Assembly (NCBI GenBank): GCA_026225945.1
Contig: JAMJFZ010002575.1
Location: 1,488,001-1,552,000, forward strand
DNA from: Cricetomys ansorgei
Taxonomy: Eukaryota; Chordata; Mammalia; Rodentia; Nesomyidae
Direction: 5' to 3'
Length of the DNA: 64,000 bases
The position numbers and the translations under genes were made by a program. The notes beneath the pieces are model-generated. The model was not told the DNA's origin, did not search any database, and worked only from the letters and a program-made list of their open reading frames with translations. Positions 34,025-46,559 of the stretch are shown piece after piece (the stretch's first letter is position 1; each line of letters opens with the position of its first letter).

Positions 34025-34410
34025 GTAAGTGTGGATCTGGATGTGTGCTTGTCCTCCACCCAAACAACCTCTGATGAAGCCAGTGAGTCTTTGATGTGTC
34101 TTGTCTCTTCTCTTTTGAGGTTCCCACTGATCCTGGTTTATGAGGTGAATTGTCAAGGTAAAAGGAGAACAGTGATGCTATAGAGCCAAGAATTGTCATT
34201 GATGCCCTGACTATTACTCCCAAAGAAATGGCATTCCATATACCTAGGTTTACTTTTGGACATTAAGTCCAACAAATTGTAAAAGAGAGGGACACAGAAG
34301 CGTGGGATTGAATGTATCCTTTCATTCTGGTGTTTAATCTCAGTATAATGGTATAGATTGGAAAGGGCTGGGGTATCATTTTAATGTCGTGATGTTTACT
34401 ATTCTCACAG
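34025..34410 (+). other. Putative 5' UTR intron of OR3
   Basis: GT at 34025-34026 and AG at 34409-34410 after tactattctcac. Length 386 nt. Confidence 0.55.
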
Positions 34411-34412
34411 AC

Positions 34413-35357
34413 ATGACCTCAAGAAGAATGGTGTTAGGCAATGATTCTTCAGTGAAGGAGTTTATCCTGCTGGGCTTGACACAGCAACCAGAGCTCCAGC
34501 TGCCTCTCTTCTTCCTCTTCTTGGCAATCTATGTGGTCTCCATGGTGGGTAACTTGGGCTTGGTTGTTCTGATTGCTTTGAATCCTCACCTGCATACACC
34601 TATGTACTACTTTCTCTTCAACCTGTCATTCACTGATTTCTGCTACTCCTCTGTCATAACCCCCAAAATGCTGGTGAGTTTCCTGAAGCAGAACATCATC
34701 TCTCATGCAGAGTGCATGACTCAGCTCTTTTTCTTCTCCTTCTTTGTTATTGATGAATGCTACATTTTGACAGCAATGGCCTATGACAGATATGCTGCCA
34801 TCTGCAAGCCCCTGCTCTACAAGGTCACCATGTCCCATCAGGTCTGCCTCTTGATGACCCTGGGTGTGCATGTGATGGGATTTGTGGGAGCCATGGCCCA
34901 TACTGGTAGTATGCTAAGACTGACCTTTTGTGATGGCAACATCATCAATCACTATATGTGTGACATACCTCCTCTACAGAAGCTCTCCTGCACAAGCACT
35001 GCCATCAATGAGCTGGTGGTTTTCATTGTTGTGGGTGTCAATGTAACAGTGCCCAGCCTGACAATCTTTATTTCTTACACTTTAATCCTTTCCAACATCC
35101 TTGGCATCCATTCTGCAGAGGGCAGGTCAAAAGCTTTCAGTACCTGTGGCTCCCATGTAATAGCTGTTTCTTTTTTCTTTGGAGCTGCAGCCTTCATGTA
35201 CCTTAAGCCTTCTAGTGCATCTGTGGATGAAGATAAAGTATCTACCATTTTTTATACCATCGTGGGCCCAATGCTGAACCCTATCATCTACAGTATAAGG
35301 AATAAGGACGTCCACTTTGCACTGAGAAAAACTTTGAAGAAAAGGATGTTTACCTAA
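34413..35357 (+). CDS. Olfactory receptor OR3, OR8-like, intact 314 aa
   Basis: Odorant GPCR with the same 314-codon frame as OR2 and no indel. It carries N10-D-S as glycosylation site, LHTPMYYF, Cys101, [10 protein letters not shown], loop-2 cysteines, SY, KAFSTC and PMLNP-IIY (Ile replaces Phe at 291). The frame stays open to an ATG at 34389, but that ATG lies in the putative intron, before the acceptor at 34409-34410, so 34413 is preferred. ATG at 34428 (309 aa) is the alternative start. Most differences from OR2 fall in TM4 and loop 2 (about residues 149-190), a region often involved in ligand selectivity, while residues 234-290 are nearly the same. AATAAA at 35598-35603 could end the transcript. 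Confidence 0.95.
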   Translation: MTSRRMVLGNDSSVKEFILLGLTQQPELQLPLFFLFLAIYVVSMVGNLGLVVLIALNPHLHTPMYYFLFNLSFTDFCYSSVITPKMLVSFLKQNIISHAECMTQLFFFSFFVIDECYILTAMAYDRYAAICKPLLYKVTMSHQVCLLMTLGVHVMGFVGAMAHTGSMLRLTFCDGNIINHYMCDIPPLQKLSCTSTAINELVVFIVVGVNVTVPSLTIFISYTLILSNILGIHSAEGRSKAFSTCGSHVIAVSFFFGAAAFMYLKPSSASVDEDKVSTIFYTIVGPMLNPIIYSIRNKDVHFALRKTLKKRMFT

Positions 35358-36008
35358 ATAGAATCTGTGTTTGTTATGGAAGTAACATTTTAGTACATGT
35401 GAGGTTCCCTGCTATGGAGATGTGTGGATATATAGCCTATTCCAGGGAATTTGCTTAAATGCCCAATGCCCTGTATTTGACTCACAGTCTTGAAAAATAT
35501 CAGTGGCAGCAACAACTAAAATAATATCAAAATCATATAGAATTATCGTGTGAGAATTGCGTAGAATCAAAATTATTAATATAAAGGACATGTCAGAAAT
35601 AAAGACAGTGAAGGATTATTAACCTGTGATCCTTTTAGTGTGGAGAGACTAGTTTATTCTGTAATTTTCCAAAAGTCATAGGTATCTTTTTTAATTATTA
35701 AAGATTTAAGTAAAACATTTGTGGAGCTCTCTTATAGCCTAGTACACTCTAGCCTTAAATTTCATAAGACTGTATGATGTCATACTTTGAAGTGATTTAT
35801 TTTGGGTTTGTGCAATTTGTGTGGAGGAATTATATCCTGGTTTTCTTGGATGCTAGGCAAGTGCTCTCCCCTTGAACAACAGCAGAAGTACTACTGTAAT
35901 ATCTTTGACTAGGGTATATCTAGAAGTCAGGTCACTGTGCCACTGAGATCCTGATTTCACTAGTCTTAGAGACAGTGACTCATTAATTCAGCTAACAAAC
36001 CTCTGGGA
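35358..36008. other. OR3 3' flank with SINE remnants and poly(A) signal
   Basis: Aligns with 20954-21660. AATAAA is at 35598-35603. ID/B4-like remnants lie at about 35410-35505 (+) and 35805-35910 (-). Confidence 0.55.
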
Positions 36009-36190
36009 AAGTTAGGAGGTGGTGGCCCAGGCATTTAATCCAGGCACTTGGGAGACAGAGGCAGGAGATCTCTGTGAATTAGAGGCCATCCTCTGCTATA
36101 GAGTGAATTCCAGGAAGCCAGAATTACAACAGAGAGACCATGTCTCAAAAAAACAAAAAACATCGCAAAACAAAAAATAAAACAAAATGA
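36009..36190 (+). repeat. B1 SINE, orthologous to the one after OR2
   Basis: gttaggaggtggtggcccag through gaggcaggagatctctgtg to an A-rich tail. Flanks are ctctgggaa at 36001-36009 and the mutated cctctcggaa at about 36194. Same site as 21661, so it was inserted before the OR2/OR3 split. Confidence 0.9.
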
Positions 36191-38167
36191 AATCCTCTCG
36201 GAAGATTCATAGATTTCATTTTGAAGGGTAGTTTTTTTTTTCTTTTTTCTTTGTTTTCCTTGGAAGGCTCAAATAGGGAGGGAAAATGCCTTCTTATCTC
36301 TGGTCTTTTCTCTATTAAGTAGTTTGGTAATGAGGAGTTGATTCATTTTAACTCCAGTTTCACAGACAGAAAATGAAACAAGAATTTTCACCATTAAAGG
36401 TATGAATATAAGATTACCTCCTGTGTCTTCATTAGGAAGAATTTGACTAAACCAGTTTACTAGTCTCAGAAGAATTTTGTCTTTTCCTCAAATCACGTAA
36501 TCCTAATTTATTTGCAATCCATTCTTTTCCTTTGATAATTTCCCTTTCATTCTGTCTCAAAGATTTCTACATACAATGATGGAATTTATTGAAATAGCAA
36601 ATATCAAATGAACACGTATCCTTTTTTAGACTTCAAACATGTAGGTTTGTTAAACATTAAAAATTTCACTATAAAGAAGGCTGAAGTTGCTTGTGATGTC
36701 AGAACACTTCAGACCAGAAAGGTGGTGAGAAGATAATTTTTGTGTCTGTGAGCTTGCTTCAGATAAATGATACACAGAGTTATGAATAAATGTAATTGTA
36801 CTTAGAACAACTGTCTTATTATCTTGGGTTGTCTGGTAGGAAGAATGACAGCTGATCTGACTGAAGGTGGTTGCCCACAGAACATCTGAACAGAGGCAAG
36901 AGCTGAGCATCATTTCAGAAGCAGGAACAATCTGAATGATGTGGAGGGATGTTTATAGGAAACAGGTGAATACTATGGAGGAGTCTAAGCAGAAGAACAC
37001 GCATGCATATATTTTTAAATGGAATACTAATTGCACATATTTAAGGAGCATAATCTTATAAAGTGAACTTATTGATGACCTGAAAGACAAGTTGAGGGAC
37101 TGACTGTGAGTACAAGGAATATAGCCATTTGGGGAGAGGATACAAATTCTTGGCTCCCAGAGAAAGAATAGACTGTTTTCAAAATGGCATGTGAAGGCTG
37201 AGTTCTTTCAGATTAAAAAAGAGAGAAAGACAAAGATGCTTATAGCACACTGTTCATCACCATCTCACAGGTCATCTAGAAACACTGATGGTCTACCATT
37301 GGTCATTTGTGTCTTCTGTGCCAGGTAGGAATTGTGATGAGCAACAGAAGGCTGGAATGGCTTTGTTGACTGGAGTCTCATGTCTCAGGTTTCCCTGGGA
37401 AATGATTTGTTTGATCTCATGCTTGTGACACTCTCAGTTTTTTCCTCAATGTATTCAGCCTTCTGATTAAATCTGAGTACTTTGTATTTTTATATCCTCA
37501 GTCATTTACCATTTCTTTGGGTAGAGGACATTTGAGTACATCTCTTGCAATAAGATAGATTTTGGTGTCCATCCTGAATCCTCTCATTATAACCTTAGGA
37601 ATTTGGACGTTAGACTTGCTGTGAAGAGAACCATGCCGAGTCTTATCTAGTCATCTATCCTTCTGTGTTTCTCTTAAATCTGTTTCTATTTGTCTGCTGT
37701 TTCCCTCTTATTTCTTGTTTGTCTGTTTATTCCTTATTTTTATTTAACGTTTTCTTCTCATGTTTCTAGAGTCAGCAACTTTTCTAGGGTCCTTTTTACT
37801 CCCATTGTAGACTGAAGCTTTGCCACAGAAACCCCTTCCTTCTTGTAGTTGCATGTGGCTTGGACTTTTGGGAACAATTTGGAGGGAGGTATATAAGAGA
37901 GTCACTGACAGTTGAAATGACAGAGTGTTTTAGCAGAGTTACAGCAGAGTTGCTGCAGAATGGAGAGAGAGAGAGCACAGAAGCTGATGATGGAAGAGGT
38001 AGGTAGAAATCAGGCTCAGATAAAATGAATTTACTGGGGTTTCAGAAAAATTATAATTTAGATCTTCTCAGTAATTGCCATGCTGGGAGAAGCTGAGCCA
38101 GAATGGGTTAGAATTACTTCAGTTCTCCAGAGTTAGACAGATTAAGAGAGCCAGAAAAGGGCTGTAA

Positions 38168-38285
38168 AGTTTTCCTTTCCCTCCCCTCCCTTCCCCTCCT
38201 CTCCCCTCTTCTCTTTTCCTCTTCTCTCCTTCCTCCCCTCTAGTCTGCTCTCCTCTCCAGTCCTCTCCATTCTTTTCCTTCCTAA
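38168..38285 (+). repeat. CCCT/TCCT-rich low-complexity block
   Basis: Pyrimidine-rich units, longer than the counterpart at 23836-23910. Frames here (for example 38119-38316, - strand, Glu/Gly/Arg-rich) are artefacts. Confidence 0.85.
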
Positions 38286-39651
38286 TCCTATGAACTAAAC
38301 TGATGTTTAGAAACAATGCAAATTAGAAATCTAGCAGCTAAAACAGAGGGCAGTGTCAAGTTGCCAGTGAGAAAAGTAATAGCAACTTTTAAGAGCCCAG
38401 TCTCGAATGGCAAAAAACAGCCAACCCACACCCCCATTTAAAAGTAAAACTGTTACATTTTAAAAAACCTTTTATAGCTCATTATACAATGTTACTTTTA
38501 TGTGATTATTCATTGTCTGTAGGTAACCATAGATTCATCTGTATTCAGATGGGCCATCTCCTGAAGAACATGCTCTGATGCCATATTTTACTTAATTAGG
38601 ACATCAATATGCTGCAAATTGATTTCTCCTGCATATCTTTTCTTTAAAAGGAAATCCAAGACTTGTTTTCTTTATCTCAAATTCATTTTTTCAATAGTTT
38701 TGTATATTAATTTTTATTTGATTTTTTTCCTACATTGTCATCAACATAGATAAGAGGTGACATAATTGTCAAAATTTCAGCAATTTTTCATTTACTTTGC
38801 TAGTAGTTCCTTCTTAAATATTTCAATCACCTTTATTAATTTTTACCTTATATTATGGGATTATATAAAAATCATATAGGAAATATTCCATTCAGCAAAC
38901 AATTGGAGTCATACTGAATAAACAACATACATTTATATTTAACACAGTTATTCCAGCTAATGGCAGTTAGTTCCTGTTGATTTACTGTATGATAGACACT
39001 GTTCTAAGGACTGTTTTTTAACTTCCTTAAATCCATGATGATGCTGTTCCTGCTTCTATTTTACAATGAGGGACCTGAGACACAAGTACTTGTTACATGA
39101 TATATTCACTTGCTAAGGGGCAGATATGAGATTCAATCTGGTATACAATGAAAGTATTTTGCCGCAGAGTCTATCAATCTAACAACTACATATCTTACTT
39201 AAGGATTTAAGACTTACATTAGAAGATTATTTGTAATTTTCTACCATTTGTGTTCAAGGATTTTAGCTTCAAGTTTGTCATGGAGTTGTGTGATTTGTTT
39301 AAGTGAAGGTTTACTTTTACAGTTATTTATGCAGTTTCTCATACCCCACAACTATGTCAACACATCTGCAAATGGTATTTCTCATGAGTAAAATTGAAAT
39401 TGTTACATTTTGTCCCTGATATGTGGATTGTATCTGTGATTTTTAAAGAAGTTTTATATTCACTATTGGTTAGAGAACACTGTCATAATGATGTCTAGCC
39501 CATTTCCCCTTCCACATGATATTCTTATTTTCAAAAATGATGTTTACTTCTGAACAATCTAACCACAGCTGTGTTTAAGGCTTATTGATACAGTGCATGC
39601 ATGCTCTTGTTTATGAGTTTGATTAACAAGACCAGAAAAAAATCCCTTCCG

Positions 39652-39770
39652 CCCCCCGCCTTTTCTCTCTCCCTCTTTCTCTTTCTCTTCCTCTCCCTCT
39701 CCCTCTCCCTGTCCCTCTCTCCTTCTAGTTCCTCCTTCCTCCCTCCCTCCCTACCAGCTGCCTTCCCTCC
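39652..39770 (+). repeat. CT-rich low-complexity block
   Basis: CCTCT and TTTCTC units. Open frames on both strands at 39582-39848 are caused by it. Confidence 0.85.
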
Positions 39771-40589
39771 ATTTTCTTGCTCCCTGTGTATCACTATCTC
39801 TTTCTCTATGTCATCTCTACTTGTCATGTAGAGGTGAAATCCTAACATTTTAAAAAATTAACTTAAATATTTAAAAATCTATGTGTGCTTTGAAGGCCAT
39901 GCAAATAATAATGCAGAAGTTGATCTCATACTCATTATATATCTGATGAAGAGTAGGAGGGAAGAAAAAATGAATTGCAAAGTCTCAGCAAGAATTTGTG
40001 GAGAATTACTTTGCAATGATTCAAAAATTAGGAAGTCTATGAAAATATGAAACTCACCAAGACTGTAGCAGGAAACTTATCTACAAGGCTTTGAAGGATA
40101 AATAAAATATACACATATCCTTTCAGATGTCTCATATTGAAGTGGTGCACACACATGAACTATGAAATGACATTTTTTTCTTGTTCATTTTAATTAGTGA
40201 TTATTCTTTTGGCATAGTAAGTTGTAGGAGTTTGGATAAACCTCTGTAATGAGTCATGTCACTATTTGCCCTAGTGAAATATATACTTTCAGAAGCCTGT
40301 TAGATGCTGTGTCTTTTTTCGTAAATAAAAACAATTTGTCTCGAATATAAACGAACAACAGTTTGCATTGCACAACACTTTCATTAGTAACCCACAATTT
40401 TATTTACTTATAAATCTAGTATTCACAAAGGAGTGAAAGTGAAAATGTATGATGTTTGTCTGAGTTAGACTTGCTTTTCTACATGGTAAAATCACCATGA
40501 GATGTATCTAGTTGACAAAAAATGACATCAATATCCATAATTTTTAAACAAGGCCATTATGTATATAATCTTCATCTTTATATATTCTT

Positions 40590-40944
40590 TGGTTGATGGA
40601 CACTGAGGTTGTTTCCATTTTATTCAAATATTTGAAATAATGTCTCTGTAAATATTGACTTGGAGTTTTGATTGAATATCAACCTGTGGTAGAGTTGGCT
40701 CATACTTTAGATCTATTTCTAGTACCTTGAGAAACTTCTACACTAACTTTGATCGTAGCTGGGTGAGGTTACTTTTTCACCAGCAGAATACAAGACTTCA
40801 TATTAATTTACATCCTCCTCAACATTGCACTTATCTGTTTTCTTGGTGTCTGTCACTTTAAAGGGTGTGAAATGGAATCTGTTTGTAATTTGTAAATGCA
40901 TTTCTTTGATGATTAGCAATGTTGAACACTTTAAAGTGCTTATT
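40590..40944 (-). repeat. Probable old L1 3' end fragment
   Basis: Paralog of 26230-26577. Confidence 0.4.
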
Positions 40945-42727
40945 TGTAGTTGTTAGGCTGCTGGAGTGGCTCACTAATGATGACAAGGAGGTACATACAT
41001 AGATGTACACCCTGCCAGACCTCCACAGGGGGAACCACCATCATCATGGTCAGTGCCATACTCAATAGATATTAGAAACCCGATCATCTCAGCTCAGATC
41101 TTTATATTGATTCAGAACTCCACAGGTGCAGACCATTAGCAATCAAACATTCCCCACAGAAATCCAACACCTGCAGACAATATAAAACTCAAAGATCTAG
41201 GCAGACCCTCACCCAACAGTGCACAAAATGATTTTATACATCACTAAAAATAACAATTCCCCTTTTTTGTATAAGTCAATCAAAAAATTGCTTTATCTCT
41301 ACAGTAAAATTTAACACTACTCCAGTTATACCATTTACAAAAGGAACAATCACAAGGGTTGTTAAAGCACAGGACCAAAACAAACCACACATTTATCCAG
41401 GTTTTTGCAATATCTTTGGACCGCGGAAAAACATTATCATTGTCCAATTACCTGGAATACACTTACAATCTTCTGGGCTCCGCCAATGGGTTTGGATCTG
41501 GCTAGGCCCTCTGAAACACACACAGCTTGTTCTCTAGTTTCAAGGTGGCTCCATTCCACTGCTGCTGTTCTTGTTGGTGGTCATCCCATGGTACTGGCAT
41601 CTTTAGATCATCAGGGTGCAATTGGGCTGCACTTTTACTAACAACTTCTCATAGGCTATCTTCATACTGCCAAACTTCAACTTCTTTACATGACGCCTTC
41701 ATCTGTGCTTTCAACTGCTACTGAGTCTGCAACTTCATCAATGGCCTCTACTGGTATCTCTTCATGGAGCCAAGGCTCAGTTATTCTTCTTGACCCCTTC
41801 AATCTGAGCCTTCAACTGATACCAAGGCTTCAGTTTTACCAATGACTTTCTTGGCTTCTCCCTGTACCCAGCCTCACCTGCTATCCTAAGAGCCCTTCGC
41901 CTTCAAAACCAGCTCTTCCTGGGTAACACTTACATAACAAAGCACAGCTTCGAGTCTGAGATACAACCTTGGCCAGTTCTGGAAGACAGGTTTTGTGTGC
42001 TGACCCTGAGGAATCACTTTCCAGACTTTAAGATATAGTCTGATTTGTTGGTAAAGTAACTGGTCACTTTGTCTGCAGTAAGTGCTCCCTCATGGGATGG
42101 AGTTCTTATCACAATAGCAGATGTGTCTTGTCAAGACAATCTCACTGACAACTGGACACATTTGCAGGAAAAAAAGAAAAAGAAAAATACTGGTCAATTT
42201 AACTAAGTGGCTATTTTATTCCAAGCTGCTGCCACCACAAAAGTAGGCAGACCCCATCCAGTGGGAAGAATATCTAGCAAAGTCTTGGCAGTTTGACATT
42301 CTTCTTCACCACTACTACAGGGAAACATACACCCTTCCTCATAAACTTCAAACACAAGACCCACTTGGGCTTCACTCACACAAAAAGCAATCGAAAAACT
42401 CAGTGTATAGAATACTGTGCCTTGGTTTCCATTTCCCATGCCCTGGCTGCTTCCAGGGGCTGAAAGGAGAGTCAGCTCCATGATCAGGAAAGGGTATTGA
42501 AATCTTGCTTCTTTCTAGCTGAATTGTTTGTTTTTACCATGAAAATCTCTTCTCTACAGCCCTCTTTTCTGTGACTCTCACTTTTGAGTTCTCTTTTCAC
42601 TCAATTTTCACTATTTTCTCTTCATAGAGGCTTAGTTCCCTTCTCTCTCTCCTCTTCCTTTAGGAGACTTCTACTCACTATTCTCAGTACTTTTGCATAT
42701 ATATATGTGTGTGTGTGTATATTTGTG

Positions 42728-42765
<38 letters not shown>

Positions 42766-43247
42766 CATACATATACATAATCTCTGTCCTCTGGGAGCTG
42801 CCCTGAGTGTACTTTACTGGAGTCTTTGGGGTCTTGAATTTCTTTCTTATTTTTCCTTGTCTCCACATTGGATGTGGCTGGGGTGTTGTCATACCCCACG
42901 TTGGTATTTCCTTTGTAGTAGTACGTTGCTGTGGGGCAGCTTAGCCAGGACGACTGGAAGGTGGTTTTCATATATGGTATCCCTGCCAGACCTCATGAGA
43001 ATCAGTATCATGGTCAGTGTCATACTGGACAGTGGAACCCTGAGAATCTGAGCTCAGGTGTATTGATTCTTTTGAAATCCTCAGGTGTTCTACTGATTGC
43101 ACACGCAGATCATTAACAATTAAACACAACCCCCAGAGAAATCCAACACCTGCAAACAGTACAAATCACCAAGGCCTATGCATCCCCTTTTCCCAGCAGT
43201 GCCAAACACAATTATTTTAAACAGAGCTAAAAAAATAAACTTCCACA
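40945..43247 (-). mobile_element. Element E copy B2: non-coding class II ERV, reverse orientation
   Basis: Paralog of 26578-28764. The - strand 5' LTR is 43247-42914. The primer-site region on the - strand keeps ACCAACGTGGGG, the best-preserved tRNA-Lys1,2-like core of the four copies. Internal ~100-bp units are marked near 41667, 41767 and 41869. A TA/TG microsatellite at 42697-42779 lies in its leader. Confidence 0.75.
42697..42779 (+). repeat. (TA)n/(TG)n microsatellite
   Basis: About 80 bp of TA, TG and ACAT units. The paralogous point in copy B1 (about 28290) reads only gcaaatatataatctc. Tyr/Ile-rich frames at 42584-43051 and on the - strand are artefacts. Confidence 0.95.
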
Positions 43248-43254
43248 AAATTTA

Positions 43255-43566
43255 AGATGTTTTATGCACCATTGGGTGAGGGGATGTCTAGGGCATTTTG
43301 CAGTGTTTGCAGGTGTTGGATTTCTGTGGAGGTTGTTTAATTGTCAATGATCTTCATGTGCTAATAGTAGAATACCTGAATCTTTCTTAAAGATTAAAAA
43401 CATCTGCGCTCTTAGGCTTCTGGTTCCACTGTCGATCTTCTATGGCACTGGCCAGGACAGTGGTCCTGTCTCCTGAGGAACCCCCTCCTGAAGTACAGCA
43501 GAGTTTGTATGCATGAAAATGCCTCCGTTCTTCCTTGCTGAGCCCACACAGTGCCTCACAGATACA
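43255..43566 (+). mobile_element. Second element E LTR, head-to-head with the B2 5' LTR
   Basis: Counterpart of 28770-29066, in + orientation directly after the reverse LTR that ends at 43247. Confidence 0.7.
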
Positions 43567-44034
43567 CTTATTGGTTATTTTTATTTTTATTTTGGACAAC
43601 TATGTGTATACTTTATAAGCCCTTTCATGGATTGTTTTGTTGGATTCAGGTATTTAGTTTTTAATTTTTTATATATTCTAAGTATTGATCCTCAACATAA
43701 TATATAGATACTCAATAATTTCTTCTATTGTGCCTCCTGTCTTTTCTTCTTTTATGTGCAGAGAATTTTTAATTCCACACAAATTACTTTTTTTCAATTA
43801 AAGCCTGAGATGCTGCAATACTCTCAGAAACTATTTGCCTATGCCAGTCTCCTAAACTATTTACTCTATGGTTTGTTCTAAGACTTTCAGGTCTTAGGTC
43901 ATAGCCTTTTATGCAATTTTACTTGATTTTAATGCAAGTGAGATATAGGCATCCAGGCTCACTCTTTACATGGGTGATATTCTTACATGGGTGAGTTTTG
44001 TCCCATTTGTTGAATAATCAATCTTTTCTCTGAT
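43567..44034. other. Type B arm, non-coding
   Basis: Aligns with 29067-29545; nothing recognised. Confidence 0.5.
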
Positions 44035-44815
44035 GCAGATTTTTGGCACATCCCACACTACTAGATGGCCAATAACCTTTGATCAGATAGCTGTCAGGCA
44101 CATGGGGATGACATACTACATTATCCTGTTAAATGGGCATACATTAAAAGATTCTTAATGCCTTATTGCTATGCCCGTAAATCAGTGCATCTATCAACGC
44201 ACATCAGAGAAGCTTCTTATTGCAGTAGATGGCAATTGAAATAGAGCCTCTCTACAGATTAACATGCAGAGAACAAGAGACTTTGGAGTGATCAACCATA
44301 AATGGGACTTTCATATCATAACCTTCTCCATAGTCTCAGAGATGTTCACAGACTAAGGGACGGAAACCTTGTAAGAACCTGAGGTATTGGTAGATAACTT
44401 AAAGGAAACCTTTCTGAAACGTCACATGGGAAACTTTTATTGTACAAGTTTCCTAATGCAAAAGAAAGGAATTTAATTGGAGTCACCATAATTATGGGGA
44501 GATGATACCTCAACTATACACTTTATGCCACTAACAAAAAGCTTCCATGTTTGGAATGGGTTACATCTTATTGACTTGTTGGCCAAATGGCTCCTATAGG
44601 CTGTCTCCCAAAACAGCACTGGCTATTGCCAAGGTTAATATTGGTTTTGTTTAACCATCTAACAGCAAGGCCTTATTGCTGACATAGCACTTAATGTCAT
44701 TGAATATGGAGAAATCCAGCTGTTGCCTAGCTGGAAACATCACTCCTACTGACTAGCTACCATTCATAGTGTATGAAGGTACTTTGTGTGCTATTGGAAG
44801 AGAGAAATAAAAAGA
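44035..44815 (+). repeat. L1 3' UTR segments
   Basis: Paralog of 29546-30320. Confidence 0.55.
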
Positions 44816-46555
44816 AAATCAAAACAAACTAAGCAAACAAAAAAGTTCATAACATTTTATATAGACCATATTTTAAGGAATCAGTAAGTCCTGATCACCA
44901 TGGGACCACCAGGAATGTTTTCCTGTGGGGCACATTTCAAGTTTGTCCCAAAGAACTTTTAGTCCCTTAGTAATTTTGGAGAATTGTGAATAATTGTGAT
45001 CCATTTTAGCAGTTGTACTTCTTTTGATTTTAAATACAAAAATTTTTAATTGGAGGATTCTAATTTCTTTTCTTTCTGCTAGTTTATTTACTGTTTTCAT
45101 GGACTTCATCAGTCTTGCGCTTTGCTATCTAGAGGAATAGCCTGTGATTCTTATGCTCTGATATTCATTTCTGAATTTATTTAGTCTTGTTTTACGTTCC
45201 ACTATTTTGTACTCATACTTCTGCGTTCAGGTGTTCAAGATTAAATGTAAAAATACGAGCAAAATTTCTCCCTTTTTAACTTCTGCTTGTGGTACTAGTG
45301 CAACTCACTGGCACCTTAGGCTACTATCTTCAAAGTTTTTACTGCTGTTTATTACATGTATGCCTTTTGATGAGAAATCTTGATCAGTCTATTCCAATAA
45401 TTCCTTTATATTTTTTATTCATCAGAAGTTCTCACATCATTGCTTTTAATTAAAGGACTGGCTTTTTTTTTCTCTCTTTCTTTTCATTTCATCCCTGCGT
45501 TCCTAACCTTTCCTTCTCACTTCCTGTCTCCTACCTTTCTAATGTTCGCATTCACTAGCTGACTATGGAACTCAAGCTACTTCCCTCTCTCTCCTGCTAG
45601 TCATTTCCCCCCGTGCTCTCTGGCCATATTAATGCTTCAATACTGAACTTGTTTCAATTTTGTAACACAATAGAATAAAATAATTTCAATGGCTCTCAAT
45701 GACATTCCACAAGGAATTCAACAATGATTTTGGCCTTTCAGAACTTATTATACTGCAGTGTTACACATTTTCCTCTGATACGAGTATGTGCTATAGTTGT
45801 GTGGGAAAAGTCATTGGGTACTCTCTGCGTTTTTAGAACATTATGTTTATTTTTCTTTCTGAGTTTAGTACCTCGGATCTGGATTTTACTATGTTGGCCT
45901 CTGAGAATTAGCTGTGGCTCTACAAGCAATATGGATGTTGTCCCTGTCCACATTCTTGTCTGCAAGTAAAAGCATTGACATTCTATAAATCTCTACCTGT
46001 GAGGCAAATGTTTTGTTTAGTATCCGGTATATTATTAGAAAACAAGGAAGGAATGCCCATTTTTTATACATATTATGAATAACCGAACTTCTGCATGTCA
46101 GGGTTAATTGCTTTATGTGCTTCATAAGTAGGTCTGAAGGAAACAGCCAAAATCCCTTTGACATTATGGACTTTGATTAAGAAATGTGTGTGACATGTGT
46201 GGAAGAAGAAGTTATAAAAAAAGCATATAGTATTTCATCTAGTGATGGAAAGTGAGTAGAATCTACAGTGTATGGAATGGGTTTTCTTGCCTTTCTATCT
46301 GGAGAGTGCCCAAATGAACAGGGATAAAATGCATGTAAAAGTAGAGCAGAGGTAATGTGAAGGAAGGGTGGGAAATAACCAAGCATGAAGGGTTGTGTGG
46401 GGCAGGAGGTAGAAGGGCAGAGCAGAGGATGGAGCTTGTGGAGGCAAAACTAACACTAAAGAACTTTAAGAAAGTCACGTGTAAGCCTCCTAGTCTACAG
46501 TTTCCTTTAAATGTGTTCATGTATAAGAGGAGTTTAAATGGAGTTACTGTATTAT
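44816..46555. other. Type B arm, non-coding
   Basis: Paralog of 30321-32085; no gene recognised. Confidence 0.5.
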
Positions 46556-46559
46556 TGAG

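Larger units (their letters stand above)
36195..40590. other. Type B arm after OR3, non-coding
   Basis: Paralogous to 21856-26230. It includes a polypyrimidine block at 38168-38285 and another at 39652-39770. No gene recognised. Confidence 0.6.

Noticed and set aside
33761..34183. 140-codon frame upstream of OR3
   Set aside because: Crosses the conserved splice donor; the OR4 version is shorter and the OR2 version is broken.
42584..43051. 155-codon frame with Tyr/Ile runs, and antisense frames
   Set aside because: Translations of the TA/TG microsatellite within element E.
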